DNA of 52,582 bases, taken from positions 1 through 52,582 of the IMG/VR virus record IMGVR_UViG_3300023284_000581; one strand, 5' to 3'. This stretch comes from a virus. Of the stretch, positions 31,766 to 40,209 are shown in pieces. The notes beneath the pieces are model-generated. The model was not told where the DNA came from. It saw nothing but the letters and a program-made list of their open reading frames with translations, and did not search any database. The position numbers were made by a program, and so were the translations under genes. The stretch's first letter is position 1. The number at the start of each line of letters is the position of its first letter.

Positions 31766-33463
31766 ATGAAACCACCACAAAACAATCTGTTTCGTTACGA
31801 ACGACCGTCCGCCACCAGCTTGATCGATGACGATCTCGGGATGGTCGTGGACAACTTCGCCGGTGGCGGTGGGGCATCGACCGGAATCGAGGCCGCAATC
31901 GGCCGGCCCTGTGACCTGGCGGTTAATCACGACCCGCAGGCGATCGCGATGCATGAGGTCAATCATCCGGACACACGCCACCTTTGCGAGTCCGTTTGGG
32001 ATATTGACCCCCTGAAGGTCACGGGCGGACGCACGGTCGGTCTCGCTTGGTTTAGCCCGGATTGCACCTACTTCTCCAAGGCGCGCGGGGGCAAGCCACA
32101 ACGCGATGAGGCCAAGAAGGTACGGGGCCTGGCGTGGGTTGTGATCAAGTGGGCCAAGGCGGTTAAGCCGCGCGTGATCATGCTGGAGAACGTCGAGGAA
32201 TTCCGACACTGGGGCCCGCTCAAGCGTGATGGCCAGCCATGCAAAAGGCGCCGTGGCCAGACGTTTGATCAATGGGTCGGTGCTCTTCGCGCTGAAGGCT
32301 ATGAGGTCGATTGGAAAGAACTTCGTGCCTGTGATTATGGCGCCCCAACAATCCGCAAGCGTCTGTTCCTGATCGCTCGTTGCGATGGCCGGCCGATCGT
32401 CTGGCCCGCCGCGACACATGGTAAGGCGCCATTACTTCCCTATCGCACGGCGGCGGAGTGCATCGACTGGTCACTTCCCTGCCCCTCGATATTCGAACGC
32501 AGGCGCCCGCTGGTCGAAAAAACACTCACTCGAATCGCGACGGGAATCCGGCGCTATGTGATCGATGCCCAAGAGCCGTTCATCGTCACTTGCAATCACG
32601 GCGGCGATTGGTTCCGTGGCCAGGGTATTTCCGAGCCGTTCAAGACCGTGACGGGATCGCGCGATGCGCACGGCCTGGTCTCTCCCATCTTGAGCCAATA
32701 CCACAGCCAGAAGGGCGATGAGTCCCGCTGCGGATCTCCCAATGATCCGATCAACACACTGGACACCCAGAATCGTTTCGGCCTGGTGTCGGCGTTTCTT
32801 GCCAAGCATTTCGGCGGTGCGGTTGGCGCGAAAGTAACAAGGCCATTCCCGACGATCACCCAGCGCGGGGTTCAGAACCAGGTCACGACGGCGTACTTGA
32901 ATCGCATCTGTCAGAATGGGTCCAAGGGAAAACGTGTCAGCGATGTTCGGGATCCACTGACCACGATCACCAGCAAGAATGAGCATTGTGTCACCGCTGC
33001 TTTCCTCTCCCACCAGCGCGGTTCAAATACGGGCGGCGGCAACGGCAATCTCGACAAGCCGCTAAACGCTCTCACCGCCGGCGGCAATCACATCGCGGAG
33101 GTCCGCGCGTTCCTGATCCAGTATTACTCGCACGGTTCGGGCAAGACCGGCAGGGCGATCGACAAGCCGGCTCCAACGATCCCGACAAAGCATCGTTTGG
33201 GACTGGTCACCATCAGCGGGATCGAATATCAGATCATTGACATCGGCATGCGCATGTTGCAGCCGCGCGAATTGTTCCGATGCCAGGGCTTCCCCGATGA
33301 CTACGTGATCGATCCGATCAATCCAGCAACCAGCCGGGCATTCACCAAGACGTTGCAGATCAAGATGTGCGGCAATTCAGTATCGCCGCAAATGTCCGAG
33401 GCGCTGGTCCGCGCGAACGTCGCGGCACCTGAGAATTATTTCGCGAAGGGAGCGGTAGCGTGA
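31766..33463 (+). CDS. DNA (cytosine-5) methyltransferase
   Basis: A 565-residue enzyme. Motif I is NFAGGGGASTGIEAAIG (30-46), motif IV SPDCTYFSKA has catalytic Cys100, motif VI is ENVEEF (141-146), and RELFRCQGFPDDY and CGNSVSP (536-541) lie near the end. The region at about 260-480, expected to read the target, is built of several similar blocks (FKTVTGSRDAHGLVSPIL, FPTITQRGVQNQVTTAYL, LTTITSKNEHCVTAAFL, APTIPTKHRLGLVTI). No partner restriction enzyme is adjacent, so it probably protects phage DNA. The 90 bp upstream holds only a GC-rich stretch. Confidence 0.9.
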   Translation: MKPPQNNLFRYERPSATSLIDDDLGMVVDNFAGGGGASTGIEAAIGRPCDLAVNHDPQAIAMHEVNHPDTRHLCESVWDIDPLKVTGGRTVGLAWFSPDCTYFSKARGGKPQRDEAKKVRGLAWVVIKWAKAVKPRVIMLENVEEFRHWGPLKRDGQPCKRRRGQTFDQWVGALRAEGYEVDWKELRACDYGAPTIRKRLFLIARCDGRPIVWPAATHGKAPLLPYRTAAECIDWSLPCPSIFERRRPLVEKTLTRIATGIRRYVIDAQEPFIVTCNHGGDWFRGQGISEPFKTVTGSRDAHGLVSPILSQYHSQKGDESRCGSPNDPINTLDTQNRFGLVSAFLAKHFGGAVGAKVTRPFPTITQRGVQNQVTTAYLNRICQNGSKGKRVSDVRDPLTTITSKNEHCVTAAFLSHQRGSNTGGGNGNLDKPLNALTAGGNHIAEVRAFLIQYYSHGSGKTGRAIDKPAPTIPTKHRLGLVTISGIEYQIIDIGMRMLQPRELFRCQGFPDDYVIDPINPATSRAFTKTLQIKMCGNSVSPQMSEALVRANVAAPENYFAKGAVA

Positions 33464-33705
33464 TCACCACCGATGAAATCGAAACCCGTGTATTCCAGAT
33501 GATCCGCGAGCAACTGGGCCAACCAGAATTCGAGGTCCACCGCGAGTTGAATTTCGGGCTCCTGGGCTTTGACAGCATGGACGAACTGGAGTTGTTGATT
33601 GAATACGAGGATGAATTCGATCTGGAGATCCCCGAGAGCGTTTCGGTCAAGTGGCGTACGCCCGGCGATGTGATCGACTGGCTGGAGAAGGAGCTGAGCA
33701 AGTGA
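33460..33705 (+). CDS. Acyl carrier protein
   Basis: An 81-residue protein with the ACP layout: helix EIETRVFQMIREQL, then LLGFDSMDELELLIEYEDEF, where Ser39 in DSM is the phosphopantetheine site, then IPESVSVKWRTPGDVIDWLE. Size and acidity fit. It starts at GTG within the cytosine methyltransferase stop and ends in the adenine methyltransferase start. It would be loaded by the host holo-ACP synthase. Role unknown: hijack of host lipid metabolism, or acyl supply for a modification, are open possibilities. Confidence 0.82.
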   Translation: MITTDEIETRVFQMIREQLGQPEFEVHRELNFGLLGFDSMDELELLIEYEDEFDLEIPESVSVKWRTPGDVIDWLEKELSK

Positions 33706-34976
33706 AGTTGAAAGCGCCCTTCCCATATTTTGGCGGCAAGAAAGCTGTGGCCGAGCTGGTCTGGAACCGCCTGGGTGACGTGCGCAATTACATCGAACCG
33801 TTCGCTGGGTCGATCGCGGTTTTACTATTGCGGCCGCACAAGCAGAAGGTCGAGACGATCAACGACATCGATCCGTACATCTCGAATTTCTGGCGCTCGG
33901 TCAAGATGGACAAGGATGCGGTTGTGAATTATTGCGACTGGCCGGTGATCGAAACCGATCTGCACGCTCGCCACCGGTACTTGGTGCTCTCCGATGACGC
34001 GGTTGAATTCCGCCGGAGGATGCGAACCGACCCCGATTACTACGATCCGAAGATCGCCGGCTGGTGGGTGTGGGGCCAATGCATGTGGATCGGTGCCGGT
34101 TGGTGTGCTAATGATCCGAGCGCTCGTGCTACGCCTGAAACCAATTTGCGCCCGCATCTGAGTTCGGACGGCAGGGGCCAGGGGATGCAGCGCGGTCCCA
34201 AGCAGGAGATCCCGTCGAATTGCGCTAAGGGCGTTCACAAGAAGCGGCCGGCCATCGGCGATAGCGCTGGTGACAAAGGCCTACTGCAGAATCTTCCCGA
34301 TGTTTCGGGTCATCGCGGAGGTACCGGGCGAGGGATCCTGACGAGCAAGAAGCCAATGTTGTCCGGGAAGGGTGTTGGCAAGGGTGTTCATGCCGAAGGC
34401 CTGCGCGATGGCTGCCGTCCGCAGCTCGCGGATCAACGCGCTCGCGGACGAGGTATTCACAGCAACGACGCAATGGAAGAATGCGAGGCTCGTCACGAAT
34501 GGCTGTCGAGATGGCTGGGCTCGCTGCAGGATCGGTTGAGATCCGTACGGACCTGCTCGGGCGATTGGAAGCGCGTTTGTTCATCGCCCAGCGTCACGAC
34601 CCGCATCGGCATGACCGGATTGTTTATGGATCCGCCGTACAAGCACACGGTCCAGGATGGTGAAGGCGACCAGGTGAAGAACCGGGATGCCCGACTGTAC
34701 GGCCATGATGCCTCGACGGTCGCGCAGGAATGTCAGGACTACTGCATCGAACGTGGCGAAGACCCGCTGATGCGAATCGCGCTGTGCGGCCTCGAGGGAG
34801 AACACGAGCAGCTTGAGAAACACGGTTGGGAAGTCGTCGCCTGGAAGTCTCACGGCGGTTACGGCAATCGATCAGTCAACGGGAACGACAACAAAGAACG
34901 CGAGCGCATCTGGTTTAGCCCGCATTGCCTAAGCGGATTGACTGCCGAAGCGCCACTATTTTCGGAGCAATCATGA
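33702..34976 (+). CDS. DNA adenine methyltransferase, D12 class
   Basis: A 424-residue protein starting at GTG after GGAGAAGGAG, overlapping the ACP stop. FPYFGGKKAVAELVW and YIEPFAGSIAVLL give the SAM site. FMDPPYKHTV near residue 310 gives the DPPY catalytic motif. Between them lies a long Gly/Arg/Lys-rich insert (about 150-260), unusual for the family, perhaps a target-reading or flexible loop. Methylates N6 of adenine in phage or host DNA. Confidence 0.85.
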   Translation: MKLKAPFPYFGGKKAVAELVWNRLGDVRNYIEPFAGSIAVLLLRPHKQKVETINDIDPYISNFWRSVKMDKDAVVNYCDWPVIETDLHARHRYLVLSDDAVEFRRRMRTDPDYYDPKIAGWWVWGQCMWIGAGWCANDPSARATPETNLRPHLSSDGRGQGMQRGPKQEIPSNCAKGVHKKRPAIGDSAGDKGLLQNLPDVSGHRGGTGRGILTSKKPMLSGKGVGKGVHAEGLRDGCRPQLADQRARGRGIHSNDAMEECEARHEWLSRWLGSLQDRLRSVRTCSGDWKRVCSSPSVTTRIGMTGLFMDPPYKHTVQDGEGDQVKNRDARLYGHDASTVAQECQDYCIERGEDPLMRIALCGLEGEHEQLEKHGWEVVAWKSHGGYGNRSVNGNDNKERERIWFSPHCLSGLTAEAPLFSEQS

Positions 34977-35356
34977 CGATACTCGACTTACCACATTGTG
35001 CAGAACCCGTGACCGAACCGCTCGGCGGAATGCTGAGCGTCTTGAACTGCGGCCTGGGCGACCTTGAGATCGCGTTCGATAAAGACGATGCGCGTCAGGT
35101 GGCCAAAGCCAAGCGGGTCATCAACGACATGCTGAAGCGCGGCTATCTCCTGTTCGTCAAGCACGGTGAAGAGTGGGTGCAGGTCAAATCGTTCGACCCC
35201 GAGCAAGAGGCGTACATGATCGAAGAGGGCCCGCTGTATTCGGACGAACAGCCCGAACCGGAGAAACCCAAGAAAAAGCGTGGGCGTCCGCGCAAGACGG
35301 CTAAGCCATTACGGACGACCAGGGCGATTGCTGTCGGTCCGACCGCAGGAGGATGA
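34973..35356 (+). CDS. AT-hook-bearing early protein
   Basis: A 127-residue protein, ATGA overlap with the methyltransferase. The N-terminal domain (LNCGLGDLEIAFDKDDARQV, VINDMLKRGYLLFVKHGEEW) is compact. The C-terminus has KPKKKRGRPRKTAKP, an AT-hook-like minor-groove binder. Likely DNA- or polymerase-associated. Unknown family. Confidence 0.62.
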   Translation: MTILDLPHCAEPVTEPLGGMLSVLNCGLGDLEIAFDKDDARQVAKAKRVINDMLKRGYLLFVKHGEEWVQVKSFDPEQEAYMIEEGPLYSDEQPEPEKPKKKRGRPRKTAKPLRTTRAIAVGPTAGG

Positions 35357-36045
35357 GCATGACGGTGACATGGGATGACGTTAACGAGAAATCGAACGAG
35401 CTGCTCATGAAGCGCGGCGAGTGGGCTGGCGCTCCGGCGCTGGCTGATACTGATCTGGTGCTTGAGCCGCGCCATCCGCTGTATGAAAACCTGAACGGTT
35501 GCAGCATTGAAAACCTCACCAAGAAGAAGGAGCCCGACGCACCGGTCGATTACAAGTTGGTCAACTCCTGGTTCTCCTTCAAGCGCGACTCGCAGGTCTA
35601 CATCTTTCGCGAGGCCAATGGCCGGACCACCCATTCGGAAATAAAGAACGCGGGCATTCGTATGCGACATCTGATGCACACGCTCGGCAACTCCCAGTAC
35701 ATCAAGGTGGACGCGGAACTCAAGGCGATCCAGACCTTGATGCCTCTGATCAACCGCAACCAATTTCGGACCTACATGGTCAGTGGCATGTTCGTCGAAT
35801 CCTCCAAGCGCAGCGGTGTGGCCTACGTCTTCCGAAAGAACCGGCCGACGCTGGCCATCCGGGGCAACACGTACATCGCGGCCCTGTGCCTGCATCCCAT
35901 CGGTTACTACGACACGAGCTGGCTGGGCGTGATGGCGCCGACCGATGACGTGATCGCGCACCTGCTGATGATGCGGGCGAACGAGCACAAGTTCTGGGCG
36001 AAGGCGAATCAGCACGCGGTCTGGGTACCGCAGTCGGGAGTTTGA
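35353..36045 (+). CDS. Hypothetical early protein
   Basis: A 230-residue protein with mixed alpha/beta composition (YKLVNSWFSFKRDSQVYIFR, HLMHTLGNSQYIKVDAELKA, GYYDTSWLGVMAPTDDVIAH). No catalytic signature I recognise. Coupled to the AT-hook gene by ATGA. Confidence 0.58.
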   Translation: MSMTVTWDDVNEKSNELLMKRGEWAGAPALADTDLVLEPRHPLYENLNGCSIENLTKKKEPDAPVDYKLVNSWFSFKRDSQVYIFREANGRTTHSEIKNAGIRMRHLMHTLGNSQYIKVDAELKAIQTLMPLINRNQFRTYMVSGMFVESSKRSGVAYVFRKNRPTLAIRGNTYIAALCLHPIGYYDTSWLGVMAPTDDVIAHLLMMRANEHKFWAKANQHAVWVPQSGV

Positions 36046-36047
36046 GA

Positions 36048-36497
36048 ATGAAAACCATCAGCTTATGGCAACCCCACGCCGCCGCGATCGCGCGCCATCT
36101 CAAAACAATCGAGACGCGCCACTGGAGTCCACCCGAGAAGTACATCGGGGTCACGATCGCGATCCACGCGGCCCGGCGCAAGATCCGCCCGAGCGAGCTG
36201 CAGGAGTTCCAACACGACATGGCGGCCTGGGACTGGTTGCTCTGCCCGGGCGTGGTTCAGCAGTTGCCCTACGGCGCACTGATCGCGACCTGCAAGATCG
36301 AGCGGGTTCTGCCGACGAACGACCCAGTGCTGATCAAGCTCGCGTTCGACCAGGATCAACTCCCGTTCGGCAACTTCGGGCCCCAGCGGTTCGGCTGGAT
36401 TCTCTCGGATGTCAAGGCACTGGCCACGCCCGTTCCGTTCAAGGGCCGCCAGGGCTGGTTCGATGTGCCGGATGAACTTTTGTTGGAGGTAGCGTGA
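36048..36497 (+). CDS. ASCH-domain protein
   Basis: A 149-residue protein opening ISLWQPHAAAIARHLKTIET followed by RHWSPPEKYIGVTIAIHAAR, the ASCH (PUA-like) start, and closing with an RFGWILSDVKAL strand. ASCH proteins bind RNA or modified nucleic acid. Several hydrolyse modified nucleosides or flip bases. GGGAG precedes ATG 36048. Next to methyltransferases, reading of modified DNA is a possible role. Confidence 0.82.
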   Translation: MKTISLWQPHAAAIARHLKTIETRHWSPPEKYIGVTIAIHAARRKIRPSELQEFQHDMAAWDWLLCPGVVQQLPYGALIATCKIERVLPTNDPVLIKLAFDQDQLPFGNFGPQRFGWILSDVKALATPVPFKGRQGWFDVPDELLLEVA

Positions 36498-36820
36498 TTT
36501 ACCTCGCAAGCCCATATTCCGACGTTAACCCGGAGGTTCGACAGCAGCGGTTTGAGGCCGCGTGCAAAGCGGCGGCAAGGTTGATGAATGGCGGCCGAAT
36601 CGTGTTCTGCCCTGTGGCGCACAGTCACGGTATAGCTGAATTGGGATTTGCGACTAGAGACTGGGAGTTTTGGCGCGTTCAATCCCTGGCGATGTTGAGG
36701 CTTGCGACTGAGTTGATGGTCTTGAAACTTCCGGGCTGGGACGTAAGCGTTGGCATTAATGCAGAACTTATGCACGCGAAGACGATGGGGATGCCCATTC
36801 GATACATGGAGGCGAAATGA
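36494..36820 (+). CDS. DUF1937-like protein (deoxyribosyltransferase fold)
   Basis: A 108-residue protein: IYLASPYSDVNPEVRQQRFE, GGRIVFCPVAHSHGIAEL, ELMVLKLPGWDVSVGINAEL. YLASPYS and the LPGWDxSxGIxAE block are hallmarks of DUF1937, related to nucleoside 2-deoxyribosyltransferases, so nucleotide metabolism is likely. GTG start in a GTGA overlap with GGAGG ahead. Confidence 0.8.
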   Translation: MIYLASPYSDVNPEVRQQRFEAACKAAARLMNGGRIVFCPVAHSHGIAELGFATRDWEFWRVQSLAMLRLATELMVLKLPGWDVSVGINAELMHAKTMGMPIRYMEAK

Positions 36821-37356
36821 ACGACGCGATCTCCGAAAACGTGATCTGCTGCTCGCTGTACCTGAGCTATCGGTCGGCCTCGTCTGTGACCGCGCCGCGA
36901 TACACCCCGCCCAAATGGTGGGAGTGCGATTTCTTCCGCATTACCAAGGCTGGTTTCTTCTACGAGTATGAGATCAAGCAGACGAGGGAAGATTTCAAAG
37001 CGGACTTCAAGAAGGCCAAGACCGAATGGGGCGAGTGGGACGCTGAGCAGCAGAATTTTGATCACACGAGGCACAACAAGCACAACCTTCTTGAGGCTGG
37101 ATCAGATCGCGGCCCGTCCTACTTTAACTTTGTAGTCCCTGAAAAACTCACCAATAATATTGTCATTCCTGATTACGCGGGCCTGATCACGTTCACTCCG
37201 TCCACAAATCGCAAGCGCGTTTATCTAACCGTGCAGAAGAAAGCGCCGCAACTGCACAAGAACAAGATTAAAGACCCGCAACACGTCTACCGTCAGGCCT
37301 GCGAGCGCCTTGCTTATCGCTATTGGAATCTACTGATCGGGGGGCTGGCACGATGA
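36817..37356 (+). CDS. PD-(D/E)XK nuclease-like protein
   Basis: A 179-residue protein. FFYEYEIKQTREDFKADFKK has the E-x-K core followed by an Asp/Lys helix. Then come KHNLLEAG, FNFVVPEKL and YAGLITFTP. This resembles restriction-like proteins of phages (MmcB-type). The catalytic Asp/Glu upstream is not certain. Overlaps neighbours by four bases on each side. Confidence 0.62.
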   Translation: MNDAISENVICCSLYLSYRSASSVTAPRYTPPKWWECDFFRITKAGFFYEYEIKQTREDFKADFKKAKTEWGEWDAEQQNFDHTRHNKHNLLEAGSDRGPSYFNFVVPEKLTNNIVIPDYAGLITFTPSTNRKRVYLTVQKKAPQLHKNKIKDPQHVYRQACERLAYRYWNLLIGGLAR

Positions 37357-37793
37357 GCACCTTGTTCGACAACACGCCGCGACCCGAAGGCCTGCAATCG
37401 ATCGCCCCGGTCCCGACCAACTACGGCGCGCCGCACAATGGCTCGGACACCAGCAGGGCGGGGGCGCGGAAGATCAGCAGCGAGCGGATCAACCTGGAGA
37501 CCTACGTGAAGGTCGCGCTGTGGAACGCGGGCCGGTCGGGTCTGACTTTGTGCGAATTGACCGAGGCCGTGACGAAGCGCAGGGGTAAGACCACGAAGGA
37601 GACGAGCTTGACGGGGCGGCTTGACACGTTGAGTGGTTATCGAAAGGACGAAAGCGGTAAGCGAGTGCTCCATCCTGGACTGCGGTGGGTCTACAAAACC
37701 AAGAAGCGGCGCATGGGATCGGCACATATCGAAATCACTGTTTGGATGCACAAGGAATTTTGGACGGCTGATATGGGAGATGACAAATCATGA
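37353..37793 (+). CDS. Winged-helix-like hypothetical protein
   Basis: A 146-residue protein. Residues about 45-125 (LETYVKVALWNAGRSGLTLC, ELTEAVTKRRGKTTKETSLT, GRLDTLSGYRKDESG) fit a winged-helix fold as in small phage regulators. The first 40 residues are Pro/Asn/Ser-rich. ATGA overlap at both ends. Confidence 0.58.
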   Translation: MSTLFDNTPRPEGLQSIAPVPTNYGAPHNGSDTSRAGARKISSERINLETYVKVALWNAGRSGLTLCELTEAVTKRRGKTTKETSLTGRLDTLSGYRKDESGKRVLHPGLRWVYKTKKRRMGSAHIEITVWMHKEFWTADMGDDKS

Positions 37794-38308
37794 TGACCAG
37801 CACAGAAAAGTGGATGGCCGTTGATGGCTTTCCGTATGAGGTAAGCAGCCACGGCCGGGTTCGTCGAACCAAGGCAATCGGATGCACTTGGGTTGGTCGG
37901 GTGCGAAAGCTTTGCCAAAATAAATGGGGGTATTTGATAACGCGCTTGTTGGATGGGCCAAAACATCGCACCGTAACGGTTCATATATTGGTTGCCTCGG
38001 CATTCCTGGGCCCGAGGCCGGAGGGCAAGGAGGTCAACCACAAAGACGGGGTGAAGCACAACAATCACGCTTCCAATCTTGAATACGTTACCCGGTCCGA
38101 AAACAACAGCCACGCCTTTTCGTTAGGCCTCAAGTGCGTGGATGGAGAGCGCAATCCCCAGGCGAAAATTACCGAGGGCGACGTTCGGGAAATCAGGAAA
38201 CTTCGCGCTGGTGGAATGAAGAACGTAGACATCGCAAAGAGTTACCCAATTGGCGCAACGATGGTTTCCCAGATTTGCGTTGGCAGAGCTTGGAGTCATG
38301 TTCGATGA
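37790..38308 (+). CDS. HNH endonuclease with NUMOD4 domain
   Basis: A 172-residue homing-type endonuclease. NUMOD4 start EKWMAVDGFPYEVSSHGRVR, HNH core VHILVASAFLGPRPEGKEVN then HKDGVKHNNHASNLEYVT, and a C-terminal DNA-binding HTH (DVREIRKLRAGGMKNVDIAK). Free-standing, lying in frame with the operon by ATGA overlap. Its base composition is less GC-rich, consistent with mobility. Confidence 0.88.
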   Translation: MMTSTEKWMAVDGFPYEVSSHGRVRRTKAIGCTWVGRVRKLCQNKWGYLITRLLDGPKHRTVTVHILVASAFLGPRPEGKEVNHKDGVKHNNHASNLEYVTRSENNSHAFSLGLKCVDGERNPQAKITEGDVREIRKLRAGGMKNVDIAKSYPIGATMVSQICVGRAWSHVR

Positions 38309-38862
38309 AAATCGCCGCGATAGACCCATCCAGCACGGGAATTGGATACGCCTGCGGCACCAGCCCGCGCGACATTCAGAGCGCGCGCCTGTTCAATCGG
38401 CCGGGCGACCACTGGAACATCCGGGTCAAGGCGGCAATCCCGGCGCTGCGCAAGCAGATCCAGGCGGACCGGCCGGACAAGTTCGTGATCGAGGAACCCA
38501 GCGGCCACACGCACGCGCGGGTCGGCAACGCGGGTGGTTGGCTCGCTTACTACGGCTGCGGTGTCGGCGCGATCTGGATGCTCTGCGAACTCTACGCCGG
38601 TATGTGGGGGCTCGGGCCCAATGCGATCGAGCTCATCAACGCGAACGACTGGACCCGGCACTTCCGCGCACCGAAGAAGAACAAGGCGATGGGGGATCTG
38701 TTCGGCGGCAAATCGAGCGATCCGAAGGCAATGCGGCGCCTGCACGCGCGGCAGACCTATCCGAGGTACGTGACGTTCGACGATCCGAAAGCGGACCTGG
38801 CGGATGCGATTTGTTTGTTGGACTGGTGGTTTACCGAGCAACGGGTTAGGAGTTTGAAATGA
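38305..38862 (+). CDS. RuvC-like Holliday junction resolvase
   Basis: A 185-residue RNase H-fold nuclease. KIAAIDPSSTGIGYA gives Asp7, FVIEEPSG gives Glu63/64, and DDPKADLADAICLLDWW near the end supplies the last acidic residues. It fits a phage resolvase that clears branched DNA before packaging. ATGA overlap with the HNH gene. Confidence 0.75.
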   Translation: MKIAAIDPSSTGIGYACGTSPRDIQSARLFNRPGDHWNIRVKAAIPALRKQIQADRPDKFVIEEPSGHTHARVGNAGGWLAYYGCGVGAIWMLCELYAGMWGLGPNAIELINANDWTRHFRAPKKNKAMGDLFGGKSSDPKAMRRLHARQTYPRYVTFDDPKADLADAICLLDWWFTEQRVRSLK

Positions 38863-39203
38863 GCAGCTTTGCCGACGCGATCATCCAGGGAACGCCACCA
38901 GCGGACGGACGCAACTGGGAATGCCAGTGCGCTCGCTGCGGATCGTCGGCTGACTGGATTGATTGCTGGGCATGCGTTGACGGGATGGCCGGGCACGACT
39001 GCGGTGAAGATTGCTGTATGTGCTTGCGCCCGGAGGAGAACGTTATTTGTGAAATTTGCGGCGGTAATGGTGGCGGGTGGCGCTGCTTGGCCGCGCTAAT
39101 TTATTGCGAAGAGAACCCGATGGATGGGCGCGAGCAGATTGTGCGCGGGGCTATCGAGTGGTTTACGGTTGAAAGGAATGAACGTGAGCAAGACATCAAT
39201 TGA
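38859..39203 (+). CDS. Cys-rich zinc-finger-like protein
   Basis: A 114-residue protein with a dense Cys block in the centre: CQCARCG, CWAC, CGEDCCMC, then CEICGGNGGGW. This is enough for two or three zinc sites in a DnaJ-type or zinc-ribbon style. C-terminal helix. Role unknown. Confidence 0.6.
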   Translation: MSSFADAIIQGTPPADGRNWECQCARCGSSADWIDCWACVDGMAGHDCGEDCCMCLRPEENVICEICGGNGGGWRCLAALIYCEENPMDGREQIVRGAIEWFTVERNEREQDIN

Positions 39204-40209
39204 ATGGACGACCGATAGTTGGAATCCGATCCGCGCACGCCGCAAGGATACGGGCAAGATCGGCTGGCATTGCGAGCGAGTGAGCGATGGCTGTAAAAAC
39301 TGCTACGCCGCGACGTTCAACCAGCGCATGCTGCCCAACGGCGGGACCGGTCTGGATTACACCAGGCAGAAGCGCGACGAGGTTGAGATTTACCTGGACG
39401 AAGAGGTCTTGTTACAGCCGCTCGGGTGGAAGAAACCGCGCAAGGTCTTCGTCTGCTCGATGACTGATCTGTTCGGCGAGTTCGTTCCGTTTGAATTGGT
39501 CGATCACGTAATGGCCGTGATGGCGCTTTGCCCCGAGCATACGTTTCAGGTGTTGACCAAGCGGCCGGAGCGGTCGGTGGAGCATCTGAAGAAACGAGTC
39601 GCCGATGGCTGGGACACGCCCACTGGAAACTTCCATGACACCGTTGAAGCGAACATGACCGATGGATTTTTCAAAGCGTACAACGGGGTATTCAACAAGG
39701 GCGGTGACGAATACCACAGCAACGGAACGTACTTGGGAACCAGCCCCGGCTATGTCGAACATGAGATGCCGAACATATTGCCCAACGTCCAGATCGGCAC
39801 GTCGGCCGAAGATCAACCGACGATCAATGAACGGGCTGTCCACCTACGCGAGTTGTCCAACGCCGGTTGGTTCACCTGGTTCAGCCTCGAACCGTTGATC
39901 GATCAGATCCACTTGCCCGATCAGTGCTACCACGATCCGGATGTTGCCGCGTCGTGCTGGATTGACTGGATCGTTGTCGGCGGCGAGTCCGGCCGGCCGC
40001 GGCCGTGCAACATCGATTGGATCCGTTCGATCGTCCAGCAGTGCCGGGCCGCTGGCGTTCCAGTTTTCGTCAAGCAGCTCGGGACGATTTCGCGCAGAGT
40101 CTCGGGCGGTGTGACCCGTGATGTTCGGATGAAGAAGAAGGGCGGCCAGCTTAAAGACTTCCCGGCCGATCTCCGCGTCCGCGAATTTCCAAAGGCGGTG
40201 AGGATATGA
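39184..40209 (+). CDS. DUF5131 (phage Gp37/Gp68) protein
   Basis: A 341-residue protein: KTSIEWTTDSWNPIRAR, Cys30, Cys37 and Cys40 in HCERVSDGCKNCYA, then KPRKVFVCSMTDLFGEFVPF and FQVLTKRPERSVEHLKKR, with WIVVGGESGRPRPCNIDWIR late. The Cys triad is reminiscent of radical SAM or Fe-S enzymes, and the family is suspected to act on nucleic acid or nucleotides; chemistry unproven. GTG 39184 has GAAAGG seven bases upstream. ATG at 39178 is too close to that site. Confidence 0.82.
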   Translation: MSKTSIEWTTDSWNPIRARRKDTGKIGWHCERVSDGCKNCYAATFNQRMLPNGGTGLDYTRQKRDEVEIYLDEEVLLQPLGWKKPRKVFVCSMTDLFGEFVPFELVDHVMAVMALCPEHTFQVLTKRPERSVEHLKKRVADGWDTPTGNFHDTVEANMTDGFFKAYNGVFNKGGDEYHSNGTYLGTSPGYVEHEMPNILPNVQIGTSAEDQPTINERAVHLRELSNAGWFTWFSLEPLIDQIHLPDQCYHDPDVAASCWIDWIVVGGESGRPRPCNIDWIRSIVQQCRAAGVPVFVKQLGTISRRVSGGVTRDVRMKKKGGQLKDFPADLRVREFPKAVRI

